A stretch of 64,000 bases of DNA, taken from assembly GCF_020055635.1 (NCBI RefSeq), contig NZ_JAIPUT010000006.1, forward strand, positions 1-64,000. Reading direction: 5' to 3'. Origin of the DNA: Marivita sp. GTDB lineage: Bacteria > Pseudomonadota > Alphaproteobacteria > Rhodobacterales > Rhodobacteraceae. Position numbers and translations under genes: made by a program. The notes below the pieces were generated by a model. The model did no database searches. It saw nothing but the letters and a program-made list of their open reading frames with translations, and had not been told where the DNA came from. Positions 45,894 through 54,329 of the stretch are shown here, in pieces (within the stretch, counting starts at the first letter, position 1; every line of letters starts with the position of its first letter).

Positions 45894-46964
45894 TCACAGC
45901 CGCACGATGTGGTTGTCCCAGGCGCAGTCCAAACGCGCCAGAGCGGCGGGGCCGTCATGGCCGATGGCAATCAGCCCGCCCAGACCGTCACTTGCCAGAT
46001 AGCCCCCGCGCAAGGGGGCCAGCCCGCAGATGTCGGCCCTGGGCACAGCGCCAAGGAACGCTCCGTCATCGGCGAACCGGTGCAACCGTCCACCGCGCGG
46101 CGAGGTTATGGCAAGCTCGGACCCATCCCCGCTGAAGGCGACGCTGCCGGCATAGCCCTGCATGGCCAGTTCGTCGGCCAGCGGCGCCTCGGCCAGGATC
46201 GGAGCGTCACCCATCCGGTGCAGGCCAAGCAGGGGCATGGCGGCCCCTGCCCCGCCCTGCCATTGAAGTGCAAACCCCACAAGCCCGTCAGACCGGACCG
46301 CGAGGTGCCGGATCGAGTTCCGGTGCAAATCCCGATCCAGTTCGACCCGGTCCTTCAGGATGCCCTGCAAGGTCAGGTAGGTCAGGCTCGGACGCATCGT
46401 GTCGAGGTTCAGCTTGCTGCGATCATCTGGGTCGGTGGCGATGCCGCCATTGGCCACGACAAGGGTCGCGCCGTCCGGCATGAGGCGGATCTCGTGCGGG
46501 CCGATCCCGCCCGTCGGAAACGCCCCGACACGAACATATCCTGCTGTCACGTCCCAGACGCCGATCCTGCCCGCGCTGCTGTCGATCTCTTGTTCGCTGG
46601 TCAGCAAGATCGCTCCATCCGCAGCGTAGGCGCCGTGTCCGTTCAGGTGGTGCCCCGCGGGCGGCGTCAGCCGATGGATCACGTCGCCCGTCGCGCAGTC
46701 GATCACCAGCGCAAAGCTGCCGGGACGTCGGGCAAAGGCCACGGCCTCGGCGCGTCGTGGATGGCCTGCCCCGGCATGGCCCCGGCCGGGCAACGGCACG
46801 CGGAACGTCACGGCACCCGCCTCGGACAATCCGTAGAGCGCAAAGCCGCCCTCCGGGTCTTTCGCGGCAGCCAGATACGCAGGGCTCCCGACGGCTGCCC
46901 AGCCAAGCCGGGGGGCAAACCCGGTGGCCAAGAGCGATGCCATAAAGCCGCGCCGCGTGGTCAT
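45894..46964 (-). CDS. DUF1513 Tat-exported protein of the imelysin cluster
   Basis: A 356-residue periplasmic protein with a twin-arginine signal (MTTRRGFMASLLATGFAPRLGWA) and a predicted beta-propeller (repeated strands such as GYVRVGAFPTGGIGPHEIRLMPDGATLVVANGGI). DUF1513 proteins are the constant last member of imelysin / di-heme cytochrome clusters. Tat export suggests it folds, perhaps with a metal or cofactor, in the cytoplasm. It is four bases after the imelysin-like gene. The biochemical role is unknown. Confidence 0.9.
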   Translation of the reverse strand: MTTRRGFMASLLATGFAPRLGWAAVGSPAYLAAAKDPEGGFALYGLSEAGAVTFRVPLPGRGHAGAGHPRRAEAVAFARRPGSFALVIDCATGDVIHRLTPPAGHHLNGHGAYAADGAILLTSEQEIDSSAGRIGVWDVTAGYVRVGAFPTGGIGPHEIRLMPDGATLVVANGGIATDPDDRSKLNLDTMRPSLTYLTLQGILKDRVELDRDLHRNSIRHLAVRSDGLVGFALQWQGGAGAAMPLLGLHRMGDAPILAEAPLADELAMQGYAGSVAFSGDGSELAITSPRGGRLHRFADDGAFLGAVPRADICGLAPLRGGYLASDGLGGLIAIGHDGPAALARLDCAWDNHIVRL

Positions 46965-46968
46965 CGGC

Positions 46969-47955
46969 CTAGTCTCCGTCCTGCGCGTTGAAGCCCGGCG
47001 CGATGCCATAGCGGGCGCCAAGTTCGACCTCGATGGAGGCGCGCAATCCCGTGACGGCTTGTTGCAGCACCTCGGCGCGCAGCCGACCCTGTGGGTTGTC
47101 CACATCCTGAAAGCCTGGATCCTCGATTCGGGCGGCGGCCTCGTGAACCCTGTCGAGCGCCGCATCGATCTCGGGGACAGGCCAATCCGCCAGTGCCGTG
47201 GCCAGCCCGTGGGCCGCCTCGGCGGCCAGCACGACATTGCGCAGGCTGCGGTCGGATCGGCGTGCTTCGGCCAATGCCGGGCGCGGCCGCGCGAAGGTGC
47301 CCATCGGTTCGCCAAGTCGCTTGGTGGCGGTAAACTCCAGCGACGACAGAACCTGCGTGTAGAGCGCGCGAAGCGCCTCGTCGCGCGACAGGTAAGTCGC
47401 GTTGCCCACCTCCCCCGCGTTGCGCAAGGTGGCGGCGAACCCCGTCTGCCAGTCCGATTTCAGATCATCGGCCTGATGTTCCAGATCGGCGGCGATGGTG
47501 GCGACGAGATCGCAGGTATAACTGCCGGGCGCATAATGCGAAAAGGCCGGATCGAAGAGCAGCATCTCCAGCGCAAAGAACCCTCGCGCGGCGATGGACA
47601 CGTCGTCATAGCCTTCGGGATCGCGCGCAATCGGGTCCTCGTCCGCGACCAGCCGGGTCAGCGTGCGCGGGGTAAAGCCGCGCGGATCGGGCCAGAAGCC
47701 AACGGACAAGGCGCCGGTCTCGGACGGACCGAGGCGCAGGTCGGCCAGAGGCATCCAGGCATCGAACGCGGCCTGATACGCCGGACGTACGGCCTGCGGC
47801 CGACAATCCTGTGCGGCGGTTTTCGCAAGCGCGTCTGCGCTCTCGGCAAACCTGTCAAACCCGGGCAGGATGTGTTGGTCAAGCGACTGATCCACCCCGG
47901 CAAAGGTCGGCGCGGCGAACCCGAGGCTCAGGACAAGGATGGACAGGTATCTCAT
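46969..47955 (-). CDS. Imelysin-like periplasmic protein (M75 family, divergent)
   Basis: A 328-residue exported protein (signal MRYLSILVLSLGFAAPTFA) of the imelysin fold. The family GxHxxE motif reads GFFALE (in SIAARGFFALEMLLFD), so the histidine is lost while the glutamate stays. This matches the second, divergent imelysin paralogue found in conserved four-gene clusters. It starts in the stop codon of the di-heme gene (ATGA overlap). Probably binds or presents iron or heme with its neighbours; it is not expected to be a peptidase. Confidence 0.88.
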   Translation of the reverse strand: MRYLSILVLSLGFAAPTFAGVDQSLDQHILPGFDRFAESADALAKTAAQDCRPQAVRPAYQAAFDAWMPLADLRLGPSETGALSVGFWPDPRGFTPRTLTRLVADEDPIARDPEGYDDVSIAARGFFALEMLLFDPAFSHYAPGSYTCDLVATIAADLEHQADDLKSDWQTGFAATLRNAGEVGNATYLSRDEALRALYTQVLSSLEFTATKRLGEPMGTFARPRPALAEARRSDRSLRNVVLAAEAAHGLATALADWPVPEIDAALDRVHEAAARIEDPGFQDVDNPQGRLRAEVLQQAVTGLRASIEVELGARYGIAPGFNAQDGD

Positions 47956-49508
47956 AGGCTCTCCAGGTAACGGATCAGGGCGTCGCGGTTGGCGGGCGGC
48001 ATGTTCACGACCCGGTCGCGGGCCGCCTGCGCCTCGCCGCCATGCCACAGGATCGCCTCGAGAAGCGACCGGGCGCGCCCGTCATGCAGGAAATAGGTGT
48101 GACCGGACACGGTTTCGGTCATGCCGATCCCCCAGAGCGGCGCGGTGCGCCATTCCTGACCGCTCGCGCGGCCTTCAGGGCGGTTGTCTGCCAATCCTGG
48201 CCCCATGTCGTGCAGAAGCATGTCGGTGAAAGGCCAGATCAACTGGAAACTGGCCGGGTTGTCGCCTTCCAGTCTGTGGGTCACGTAATTCGGACGGTGA
48301 CAGTCGGCGCAGCCGGTCTCGAAGAACACCTCGCGCCCTTGCAGAACCTGGCTGTCATCCACATCGCGTCGGGCCGGGACGGCAAGTGTCTGACTGTAGA
48401 AGGTCACGAGGTCGAGGCCGACCCGGTCGATCTCGAAGCCGCCCTGTTCCGCGTCGCCGCCATGCAGGGCCGCCGTGCAATCGGTCTGCGCATCGGTGCA
48501 TTCGCCAGAGCCCGCCGGGTGGATCGGGTTCGAGATACCGATGTCGCCCGCAAAGGCGCTGGCGCTTTGTTCGAGCACCGTCGGGTTGCCCGCTTTCAGG
48601 CCGAAGCGGCCCAGCATCGGCTGGTCATGCACATCGGACCAGACGACTTGGGCCCGGCCCGAGATACCATCGCCATTCGCATCATCGGGGTCAGCCCAAG
48701 CAAGGATATCCTGCGCGGGGATCGCCTCGAGCAGCCCCATCCCGATCATCTGCGGCGCGACGCGGGGGCTGAGCATGGCCTCCTCGTGCAGAGGGCCGAA
48801 GCCGAGATCGGCAGCCGAATAGGTGGGGTCGCGCAGGGTGACGACATCGCCGCCCGAAAGCGCGATCTCGATGTCGTCGTAGTCGATCCGAAGCCGGTAT
48901 TCGGGCGCGTGGCCCGGCAGGCTGAAATCCTGCAACTGGGTGCCATAGGTGGGTTCGGGCGCCACCGGATGGGTGCCGGCGATGTAGGACTCGATTGCGT
49001 CGGCATCGACCTTCGGGGCCGGAACCGACACGCGCAGGAACATCGACACGGCGCTGTCATCCGGGCCTTCGGGCGGATGGCCCCGCCCGTCCTTGAGGTG
49101 GCAGCGCTGACAGGACCGCGCGTTGTAGAGCGGTCCAAGCCCGTCCGAGGCCAGAGTCGACGCGGGGGCCGAGACCCAGACGCGTTCGAACATGCCGTTG
49201 CCAAGCTTGAACTCCATTTCCTGTTGGAAGGTCAGGTTGGCGGCGGATTGGGAAAACGCGTCCGCCGTGTTGCGGGCCCGGACGGTCTGGGCGCCTGCGG
49301 GGTTCTGCTCGAAAGCCCAGGCGGAAGAGAAATCCGTCGGCGGCGCAGTCACCGCAGCCACCCGAGCGCGCTCCTCCTGGGTGCGGGGGATGATATCAAG
49401 ATGCACATCCGCCAGCCCGGACCAAAGCGGCGCCTCGGCCTCTCTTGCCGGGGCCGGAACGGAAAAGGCCACCGCGAGCGGCAACAGGAATATCAGGTTT
49501 TTTCGCAT
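47952..49508 (-). CDS. Di-heme cytochrome c-type oxidoreductase (DUF1111)
   Basis: A 518-residue periplasmic protein with a signal peptide (MRKNLIFLLPLAVAFSVPAPA) and two heme c attachment motifs, CQRCH (ARSCQRCHLKDGRGHPP) and CADCH (ETGCADCHRPNYVTH). The family is the DUF1111 'thiol oxidoreductase' group. In this cluster it may change the redox state of iron for uptake by the imelysin proteins. It overlaps the imelysin-like gene and lies 61 bases after icmP. Confidence 0.92.
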   Translation of the reverse strand: MRKNLIFLLPLAVAFSVPAPAREAEAPLWSGLADVHLDIIPRTQEERARVAAVTAPPTDFSSAWAFEQNPAGAQTVRARNTADAFSQSAANLTFQQEMEFKLGNGMFERVWVSAPASTLASDGLGPLYNARSCQRCHLKDGRGHPPEGPDDSAVSMFLRVSVPAPKVDADAIESYIAGTHPVAPEPTYGTQLQDFSLPGHAPEYRLRIDYDDIEIALSGGDVVTLRDPTYSAADLGFGPLHEEAMLSPRVAPQMIGMGLLEAIPAQDILAWADPDDANGDGISGRAQVVWSDVHDQPMLGRFGLKAGNPTVLEQSASAFAGDIGISNPIHPAGSGECTDAQTDCTAALHGGDAEQGGFEIDRVGLDLVTFYSQTLAVPARRDVDDSQVLQGREVFFETGCADCHRPNYVTHRLEGDNPASFQLIWPFTDMLLHDMGPGLADNRPEGRASGQEWRTAPLWGIGMTETVSGHTYFLHDGRARSLLEAILWHGGEAQAARDRVVNMPPANRDALIRYLESL

Positions 49509-49569
49509 GGGGCTCACGCTCGTCGGCAGGACCGGGGCGCGAATGACGCGCGCCCACGATCTTGTGCGT

Positions 49570-50832
49570 TTACTGGAACACGGCGTCGGGATTGTCGAGG
49601 CTGTCGGAGCCTTCGATCTCGATCCCGCCAAGATCCAGCGCGGCAACGACGCGCTCGATCGACCGGGTCTGATCGATCAGCCCGTCGACACCGCCCATGA
49701 TCAGCGCCTCGCCACCTTCGTTGCCACGGGCCAGCATTTCGTCATAGGCAAAGCCCGCTTCGGCCGCGGTCTTGATCTGGCCGAGGGCTTGCACGGCATT
49801 GTTCAGCTTTGCGCGCATTTCCTGGTCGAGATCGGGGTTTTCGGCGGCCACCAGATCGGACAGGGACGGTCCGCTGACGGTCTCTCCATCAATGCGCACG
49901 TATCGGCCCAGGTAGACGTTCTGAATGCCGACACCGTTGTAGAAGTGATCGTTATGGGTGTTGTCGGCAAAGCAGGAATGCTCTTCCTCGGGGTCGTTGA
50001 GCATCAGGCCCAGCCGCATCCGCTCGCCTGCGGTCTCGCCATAGGACAGGCTGCCCATGCCGGTCAGGATCGCCGACAACCCGGCCTGTTCGTCCTGCAT
50101 CAGGTGGTCGCGCGCGTCGCCGCCCTCGGCCCATTGGCCGGTGATCCATTCGAGATCCGACACCAGCAGATCGGTCGCAGCAGACAGGTAATCGGCCCTG
50201 CGGTCGCAATTGCCATGGGTGCAGTCCTCACCTTGCGCATAGTCGGTCCATGGCCGGTTGCCCGCGCCATCGCCATGACCGTTCAGGTCCTGCCCCCAGA
50301 GCAGGAATTCGATCGCGTGATAGCCCGTGGCGACGTTCGCTTCGATTCCGTCCGCCTCGTGCAGTTTGCCCTCCAGCAGCTCCGGTGTGATCTCGCTGGC
50401 GTCGATCTCCTCGCCCGAGAGGGTGAAGTTCGGGTTGGCGATGACATTGAGCGCGGCCAGCTGGTTGGCATCGGTCGGGCCACCATAGGCACCGTCGACA
50501 TAGTCGATCAGGCCCTCGTCCAGCGGCCAGGCGTTCACCTTGCCTTCCCAGTCGTCGACGATGGGGTTGCCGAAGCGGAAGACCTCGGTCTGCTGGTACG
50601 GCACGCGCGCCTCCAGCCAGGCTTCGCGGGCGGCGGCCATGGTTCCCGCAGAGGGGGATTCGATCAGGGCGTTCACCGCGTCTTGCAGCCCGCGCGCGGA
50701 TTCCAGGCTGTCGCCATAGTTTGCTTCCGCGATGTCGGCATAGGTGTCAAGCACCTCTGCTGCGGTTTGGGCCTGTGCAGTGCTCGCCAATGCAATCCCT
50801 ATGGCGGTTGTGGTCAATATGGTGCGAAGCAT
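49570..50832 (-). CDS. Imelysin family iron-regulated periplasmic protein
   Basis: A 420-residue exported protein (signal ending STAQA|Q) of the imelysin / insulin-cleaving membrane protease family M75, similar to IrpA and IcmP. The GxHxxE motif is intact: Gly170-Tyr-His172-Ala-Ile-Glu175. These proteins are iron-regulated and are thought to bind iron in the periplasm or at the outer membrane. It is the first gene of the four-gene cluster. A TGA-N9-TCA Iron-Rhodo-box-type site lies about 173 bases upstream. Confidence 0.92.
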   Translation of the reverse strand: MLRTILTTTAIGIALASTAQAQTAAEVLDTYADIAEANYGDSLESARGLQDAVNALIESPSAGTMAAAREAWLEARVPYQQTEVFRFGNPIVDDWEGKVNAWPLDEGLIDYVDGAYGGPTDANQLAALNVIANPNFTLSGEEIDASEITPELLEGKLHEADGIEANVATGYHAIEFLLWGQDLNGHGDGAGNRPWTDYAQGEDCTHGNCDRRADYLSAATDLLVSDLEWITGQWAEGGDARDHLMQDEQAGLSAILTGMGSLSYGETAGERMRLGLMLNDPEEEHSCFADNTHNDHFYNGVGIQNVYLGRYVRIDGETVSGPSLSDLVAAENPDLDQEMRAKLNNAVQALGQIKTAAEAGFAYDEMLARGNEGGEALIMGGVDGLIDQTRSIERVVAALDLGGIEIEGSDSLDNPDAVFQ

Positions 50833-51190
50833 CTCTCTGTCCTGTTCTGTGTTTCAAAGCGCGCATGAGGCCGCCGGTTTTCCGCGCGCAGGTCACGTGA
50901 TGCGACAGGCAGTCCACCGGAAATTGCGGCGAGGTCTGCCGTTTCCGCACCGCGCCCCGGTTGCCTGACGTCGCTTGGTGACTCATTGCACTTGCGGGAA
51001 TAGCTGACAGATTCCGTCAGATTAAGCAATACCCGAGTAACTCAGTCAGATATGAGGTGGGAAACCGCATCTACCGACAGGCTGGGCCTGAAAAACCTGT
51101 CGCCCTCGAACGGAAGGCGGCGCAAATCCTGCCCTGTCGACCGTCGCAAAAACGATGGACCTGCGTCAGATGAAACCCTATGGGGGATCC
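50833..51190. promoter_or_regulatory. Divergent intergenic region of the iron cluster
   Basis: A 358-base gap between the imelysin gene and the DMT permease. It carries the TGA-N9-TCA box at 51005-51019 and presumably both promoters. Nothing else with structure was seen. Confidence 0.4.
51005..51019. promoter_or_regulatory. Iron-Rhodo-box-type site (TGA-N9-TCA)
   Basis: TGACAGATTCCGTCA fits the TGA-N9-TCA Iron-Rhodo-box described for Rhodobacterales iron genes. It is flanked by C and G, which extends the inverted repeat to CTGAC...GTCAG. It is about equally far from the imelysin gene and the DMT permease. The imelysin cluster is the likely target, since its family is iron-regulated. Confidence 0.5.
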
Positions 51191-52138
51191 ATGACCACCC
51201 TGCCCGCGCCCCCACACTCCACCGACCGCATCCTTGCCGGGGTCGCCCTGATGCTGGGATTCTGCGTCACCGCCCCCCTGCTCGATGTGGCGGCCAAGCT
51301 GGCATCGGACACTGTGCCAGTGGGACAGATCACGGCCGCGCGGTTTATCGTTCAATGTGCCCTGATGGCGCCATTTGTCTGGATCATGCGGCTGTCCTTG
51401 CGGGTTCCGCGCGAACACTGGCCGGCGCTCCTGCTGCGCGCGCTGTTCCTGTTTGTCTCGACCTTCTGCTTCATCGCGGCGATCCGGGTCATGCCGCTGG
51501 CCGATGCACTGGCGATTGTCTTCGTGGCCCCGTTCATCGTGCTCCTCGTGGGCAAGTTCTACCTCGGCGAAGATGTCGGCCCGCGCCGCGTCGGGGCGGC
51601 TTTGGTGGGCTTCGTGGGCGTGTTGTTCGTGATCCAGCCCAGCTTTGCGGCCTTCGGCACGGTGGCGCTGTTTCCGCTGGGCACGGCGGTGGGGTTCGCG
51701 TTCTACATCCTCGTGACACGGGGGCTGTCGCGGCGGGTACATCCGGTGACCCTGCAATTCCATACCGGGCTGATCGCCAGCCTGCTTTGCCTGCCGGTGA
51801 TGATCCTGGCCCAAGGCACGGGCGCTGAGTTGCTTGATCCGGTCTGGCCCCAAGGCATCGCGTGGTTCTGGCTGTTCGGGGTCGGGTTTTTCGCCACGGT
51901 GAGCCACATGATGATGACCTACGCGCTGTCGCTGGCGCCGTCGGCCACGCTGGCGCCGCTGCAATACCTGGAACTGCCGGTGGCAACCCTGCTGGGCTAC
52001 CTGGTGTTCGGCGACTTTCCCAACGCGCTGACCCTGACGGGCATCGCCATCATCATCGGTTCCGGGCTTTACATGATCCACCGCGAACGGGTCACCGCCC
52101 GGCAACTGGTCACCGAACGCGCCGCGCCTCCGATCTGA
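51191..52138 (+). CDS. DMT superfamily permease (EamA domains)
   Basis: A 315-residue inner-membrane transporter with ten helices in two EamA repeats (residues about 15-150 and 160-295). Motifs include FVSTFCFIAAIRVMPLADALAIVFVAPFIVLLVGKFYLGE and LAPSATLAPLQYLELPVATLLGYLVFGDFPN. Such permeases usually export metabolites or amino acids. GGGGG just before ATG 51191 sets the start; an upstream in-frame ATG would add 12 non-conserved residues. It is convergent with the AMDase-like gene, 12 bases apart. Confidence 0.9.
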   Translation: MTTLPAPPHSTDRILAGVALMLGFCVTAPLLDVAAKLASDTVPVGQITAARFIVQCALMAPFVWIMRLSLRVPREHWPALLLRALFLFVSTFCFIAAIRVMPLADALAIVFVAPFIVLLVGKFYLGEDVGPRRVGAALVGFVGVLFVIQPSFAAFGTVALFPLGTAVGFAFYILVTRGLSRRVHPVTLQFHTGLIASLLCLPVMILAQGTGAELLDPVWPQGIAWFWLFGVGFFATVSHMMMTYALSLAPSATLAPLQYLELPVATLLGYLVFGDFPNALTLTGIAIIIGSGLYMIHRERVTARQLVTERAAPPI

Positions 52139-52150
52139 GCCGGCGAGCGC

Positions 52151-52882
52151 CTATAGGGTCGCGAAGATGCTGCCCCAGCCCGTCACACGCGCGGGATCAA
52201 GTCCGACCAGGCGCAGGGTTTGGGCAGCGGTGATGGACACGGAATCGATGACCGGAATGCCAAGTTCCGCCTCCAGCGCCGGAGCAATGGGCGCGCCGCG
52301 GAAATTCGTGCACAGCACGGCGATCGCCTCTGGCTTGGCCCGGGCAACGTCACGCACCATGTCCGCGATCACATCGGGGCTGTATTCGGCAAAGCTGAAA
52401 TTCCCGCGATCCTCGAGCCGTCTGTCGGCCACGACATCAATGCCCCGCGCGGCGTAATTCGCGATGATGCGATCCTGGATTTCGCTCAGGTAAGGCGTGA
52501 CCAAGCCAAGCTTTCCGATGCCCGCGCGCTGGTAGTGATCTTCATAGGCAAGCACCGTCGATGTGGCCTGGCAACCCGTCGTCTGTTCAATCCGGTCACA
52601 AAGGTCACGGTCATTGTCCAACCCAAGCCAGGACGCGGAGGTGCCGTTCCAGGCAATACATCCCAGTTGTGCTTCCGACAGGCGCTCTGCGGCTTCGAGG
52701 ATGGGCGCAAGGGTGAATTGCGATTGGGAGGTCTGGCTCATCGAGATCTCGACCACGCGAAAGCGCCCGAAATGCACGCTTGCGGCCCCTCCCAGCGTTG
52801 CGAACATCGCGGAGGTATAGGGCTCCAGGACCGTGTTCGAGGACGGGGTCAGCATGCCGACACGTTGCACTGTTCCGCTCAT
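52151..52882 (-). CDS. Arylmalonate decarboxylase / maleate isomerase-like protein
   Basis: A 243-residue protein of the Asp/Glu racemase superfamily. The N-terminus RVGMLTPSSNTVLEPYT matches the maleate isomerase / AMDase branch. The first catalytic position is Gly80 in NGTSAS, where maleate isomerases have Cys in a CTS motif. The second cysteine is Cys191 in VLCTNFRGAP. Gly at site one with Cys at site two is the arrangement of arylmalonate decarboxylase, whose Gly-Thr-Ser forms the carboxylate pocket. It is divergent from a TRAP transporter. The true substrate is unknown. Confidence 0.85.
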   Translation of the reverse strand: MSGTVQRVGMLTPSSNTVLEPYTSAMFATLGGAASVHFGRFRVVEISMSQTSQSQFTLAPILEAAERLSEAQLGCIAWNGTSASWLGLDNDRDLCDRIEQTTGCQATSTVLAYEDHYQRAGIGKLGLVTPYLSEIQDRIIANYAARGIDVVADRRLEDRGNFSFAEYSPDVIADMVRDVARAKPEAIAVLCTNFRGAPIAPALEAELGIPVIDSVSITAAQTLRLVGLDPARVTGWGSIFATL

Positions 52883-53300
52883 GGTCTTTTTTCCTTGTTC
52901 TCGCACGCCTGTTGCGGGCTCGTGCCACTGAATCGGACAAACCCGGTGGCGCAACAAGGGGTGGATGTTGTCGGAGCGTATTCCAAGTGATCGTTTTCTC
53001 AGTGCGCCTGTTTATGAGGCGGCCCTGTGATGGCCAGATGAAAACTCAGGCGCCGGGTGCGCACCGATATGATGCGGAGTCGAGTGTGGCAACGGGCGTC
53101 AAACAGACGTGTTTTCTCCAGGTCCCTGTTTTCAATCATAAAAATTCATCTCTTTCATGAAATTCACTTTTCTTCTTGGCGATTCGGATAAAATTTATTT
53201 TCTTGACCTCAAGGGCAAACGTCATCCTGATCTATCACAGATCACCTGAAACCCGCACGCGGGTTTGATTTCATGGTCGTTTGCAAAAAGGATTTCCCTG
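52883..53300. promoter_or_regulatory. Divergent region between the AMDase-like gene and dctP
   Basis: A 418-base gap. The part near 53130-53215 is AT-rich and ends in TTGACC (53203-53208), a possible -35 for the TRAP operon. A 17-bp inverted repeat follows at 53228-53244. No gene or RNA is visible. Confidence 0.4.
53228..53244. promoter_or_regulatory. Candidate operator TGATCT-N5-AGATCA
   Basis: A perfect 6-bp inverted repeat with a 5-base spacer, about 57 bases before the dctP start and just after a TTGACC hexamer. Its place is right for a repressor site of the TRAP operon, perhaps of GntR type, but no regulator gene is nearby. Confidence 0.4.
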
Positions 53301-54329
53301 ATGAAGACACTGCTCTCCTCTCTCTCGATTATTGCCAGCCTTGCGACTTCTGTCGCTGCCCAGGACATGCGCATCCTGACCCAGAACCAGGAAGGCCGCG
53401 CACAGCACGCCCCCGAGATCGCCGGGATGGCCGCGTTGGGCGACACCGGTTTCACTGTTGCACGGAGCGAATTCCAGGCGGTCGGCATCGACCTTGCCGA
53501 TGGTCTGCGCCTGCTCAGCACCGGCGCGTTTGACATGGCGACGATCCAGGTCGGCAGCGTGGCAAAGGACGATCCTTTCCTCGAAGGCATCGACCTCATC
53601 GGCGTTTCGACCAACATGACCGACCTCAAGGCCGCCGTCGACGCATACCGCGACGTGTTCAATGCGCGTCTGGGCGAAAAATTCGGCGTGCAGGCGGCCG
53701 CGATCTGGCCGTTCGGGCCGCAGGTGTTCCTGTGCAATGCCGAGATCTCATCGCTTGCCGATCTGGACGGGTTGAAGGTGCGGTCTTTCACGGCATCCAT
53801 GTCGACGCTGCTGGAAAACCTTGGTGCCACGCCGGTGACGCTGTCTTTCCCCGAGGTCTACCCGGCCTTGCAACGTGGCGTGGCTTCTTGTGGAGTCACG
53901 TCGCCCACGTCGTCGAATACTGGCAAATGGCCAGAGGTGACGACGCATCTTTATCCGCTGTCCGTTTCCGGCTCGATCCAGTCCCACATGGTCAACCTTG
54001 AATGGCTGAATGGCCTTGGCGAGACAGAGCGCGCCGCGTTTGACACCGCGATGGCCGACATGGAAGCCGCAATGTGGGAGCTGGCGATCAACACCAACGG
54101 CACGGCACAGGCATGTTCGACCGCGGGCGATTGCCCCGAAGGCGGGCTTTATACCTCTTACGACATGGCGCTTGTACCTGTCTCGGATGAAGACAAGGCC
54201 AAGGTTGCCGAGATCTCGGTCTCTGCCGTGCTGCCGGAATGGGCGGCGAAATGCGAAGCCTCCTATCCCGGTTGCAAGGCGATCTGGAATGAAACAGTGG
54301 GCGCTGCACGTGGTCTGAGCCTTGAGTGA
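53301..54329 (+). CDS. dctP: TRAP transporter solute-binding protein
   Basis: A 342-residue periplasmic DctP-family receptor with a signal peptide (MKTLLSSLSIIASLATSVAA|Q). The carboxylate-binding arginine region is visible in LADLDGLKVRSFTASMSTLLENLGATPVTLSFPEVYPALQRGV. AAAAGGA lies eight bases before ATG 53301. Extra cysteines near the C-terminus (ACSTAGDCPEG, KCEASYPGCK) could form disulfides. Ligands of this family are organic acids; this one is not identified. It overlaps the small permease gene by eight bases. Confidence 0.92.
   Translation: MKTLLSSLSIIASLATSVAAQDMRILTQNQEGRAQHAPEIAGMAALGDTGFTVARSEFQAVGIDLADGLRLLSTGAFDMATIQVGSVAKDDPFLEGIDLIGVSTNMTDLKAAVDAYRDVFNARLGEKFGVQAAAIWPFGPQVFLCNAEISSLADLDGLKVRSFTASMSTLLENLGATPVTLSFPEVYPALQRGVASCGVTSPTSSNTGKWPEVTTHLYPLSVSGSIQSHMVNLEWLNGLGETERAAFDTAMADMEAAMWELAINTNGTAQACSTAGDCPEGGLYTSYDMALVPVSDEDKAKVAEISVSAVLPEWAAKCEASYPGCKAIWNETVGAARGLSLE

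Noticed and set aside
48042-50868. Two plus-strand open frames above 550 codons opposite the iron cluster
   Set aside because: Both mirror the di-heme and imelysin genes, whose motifs and signal peptides are clear on the minus strand.
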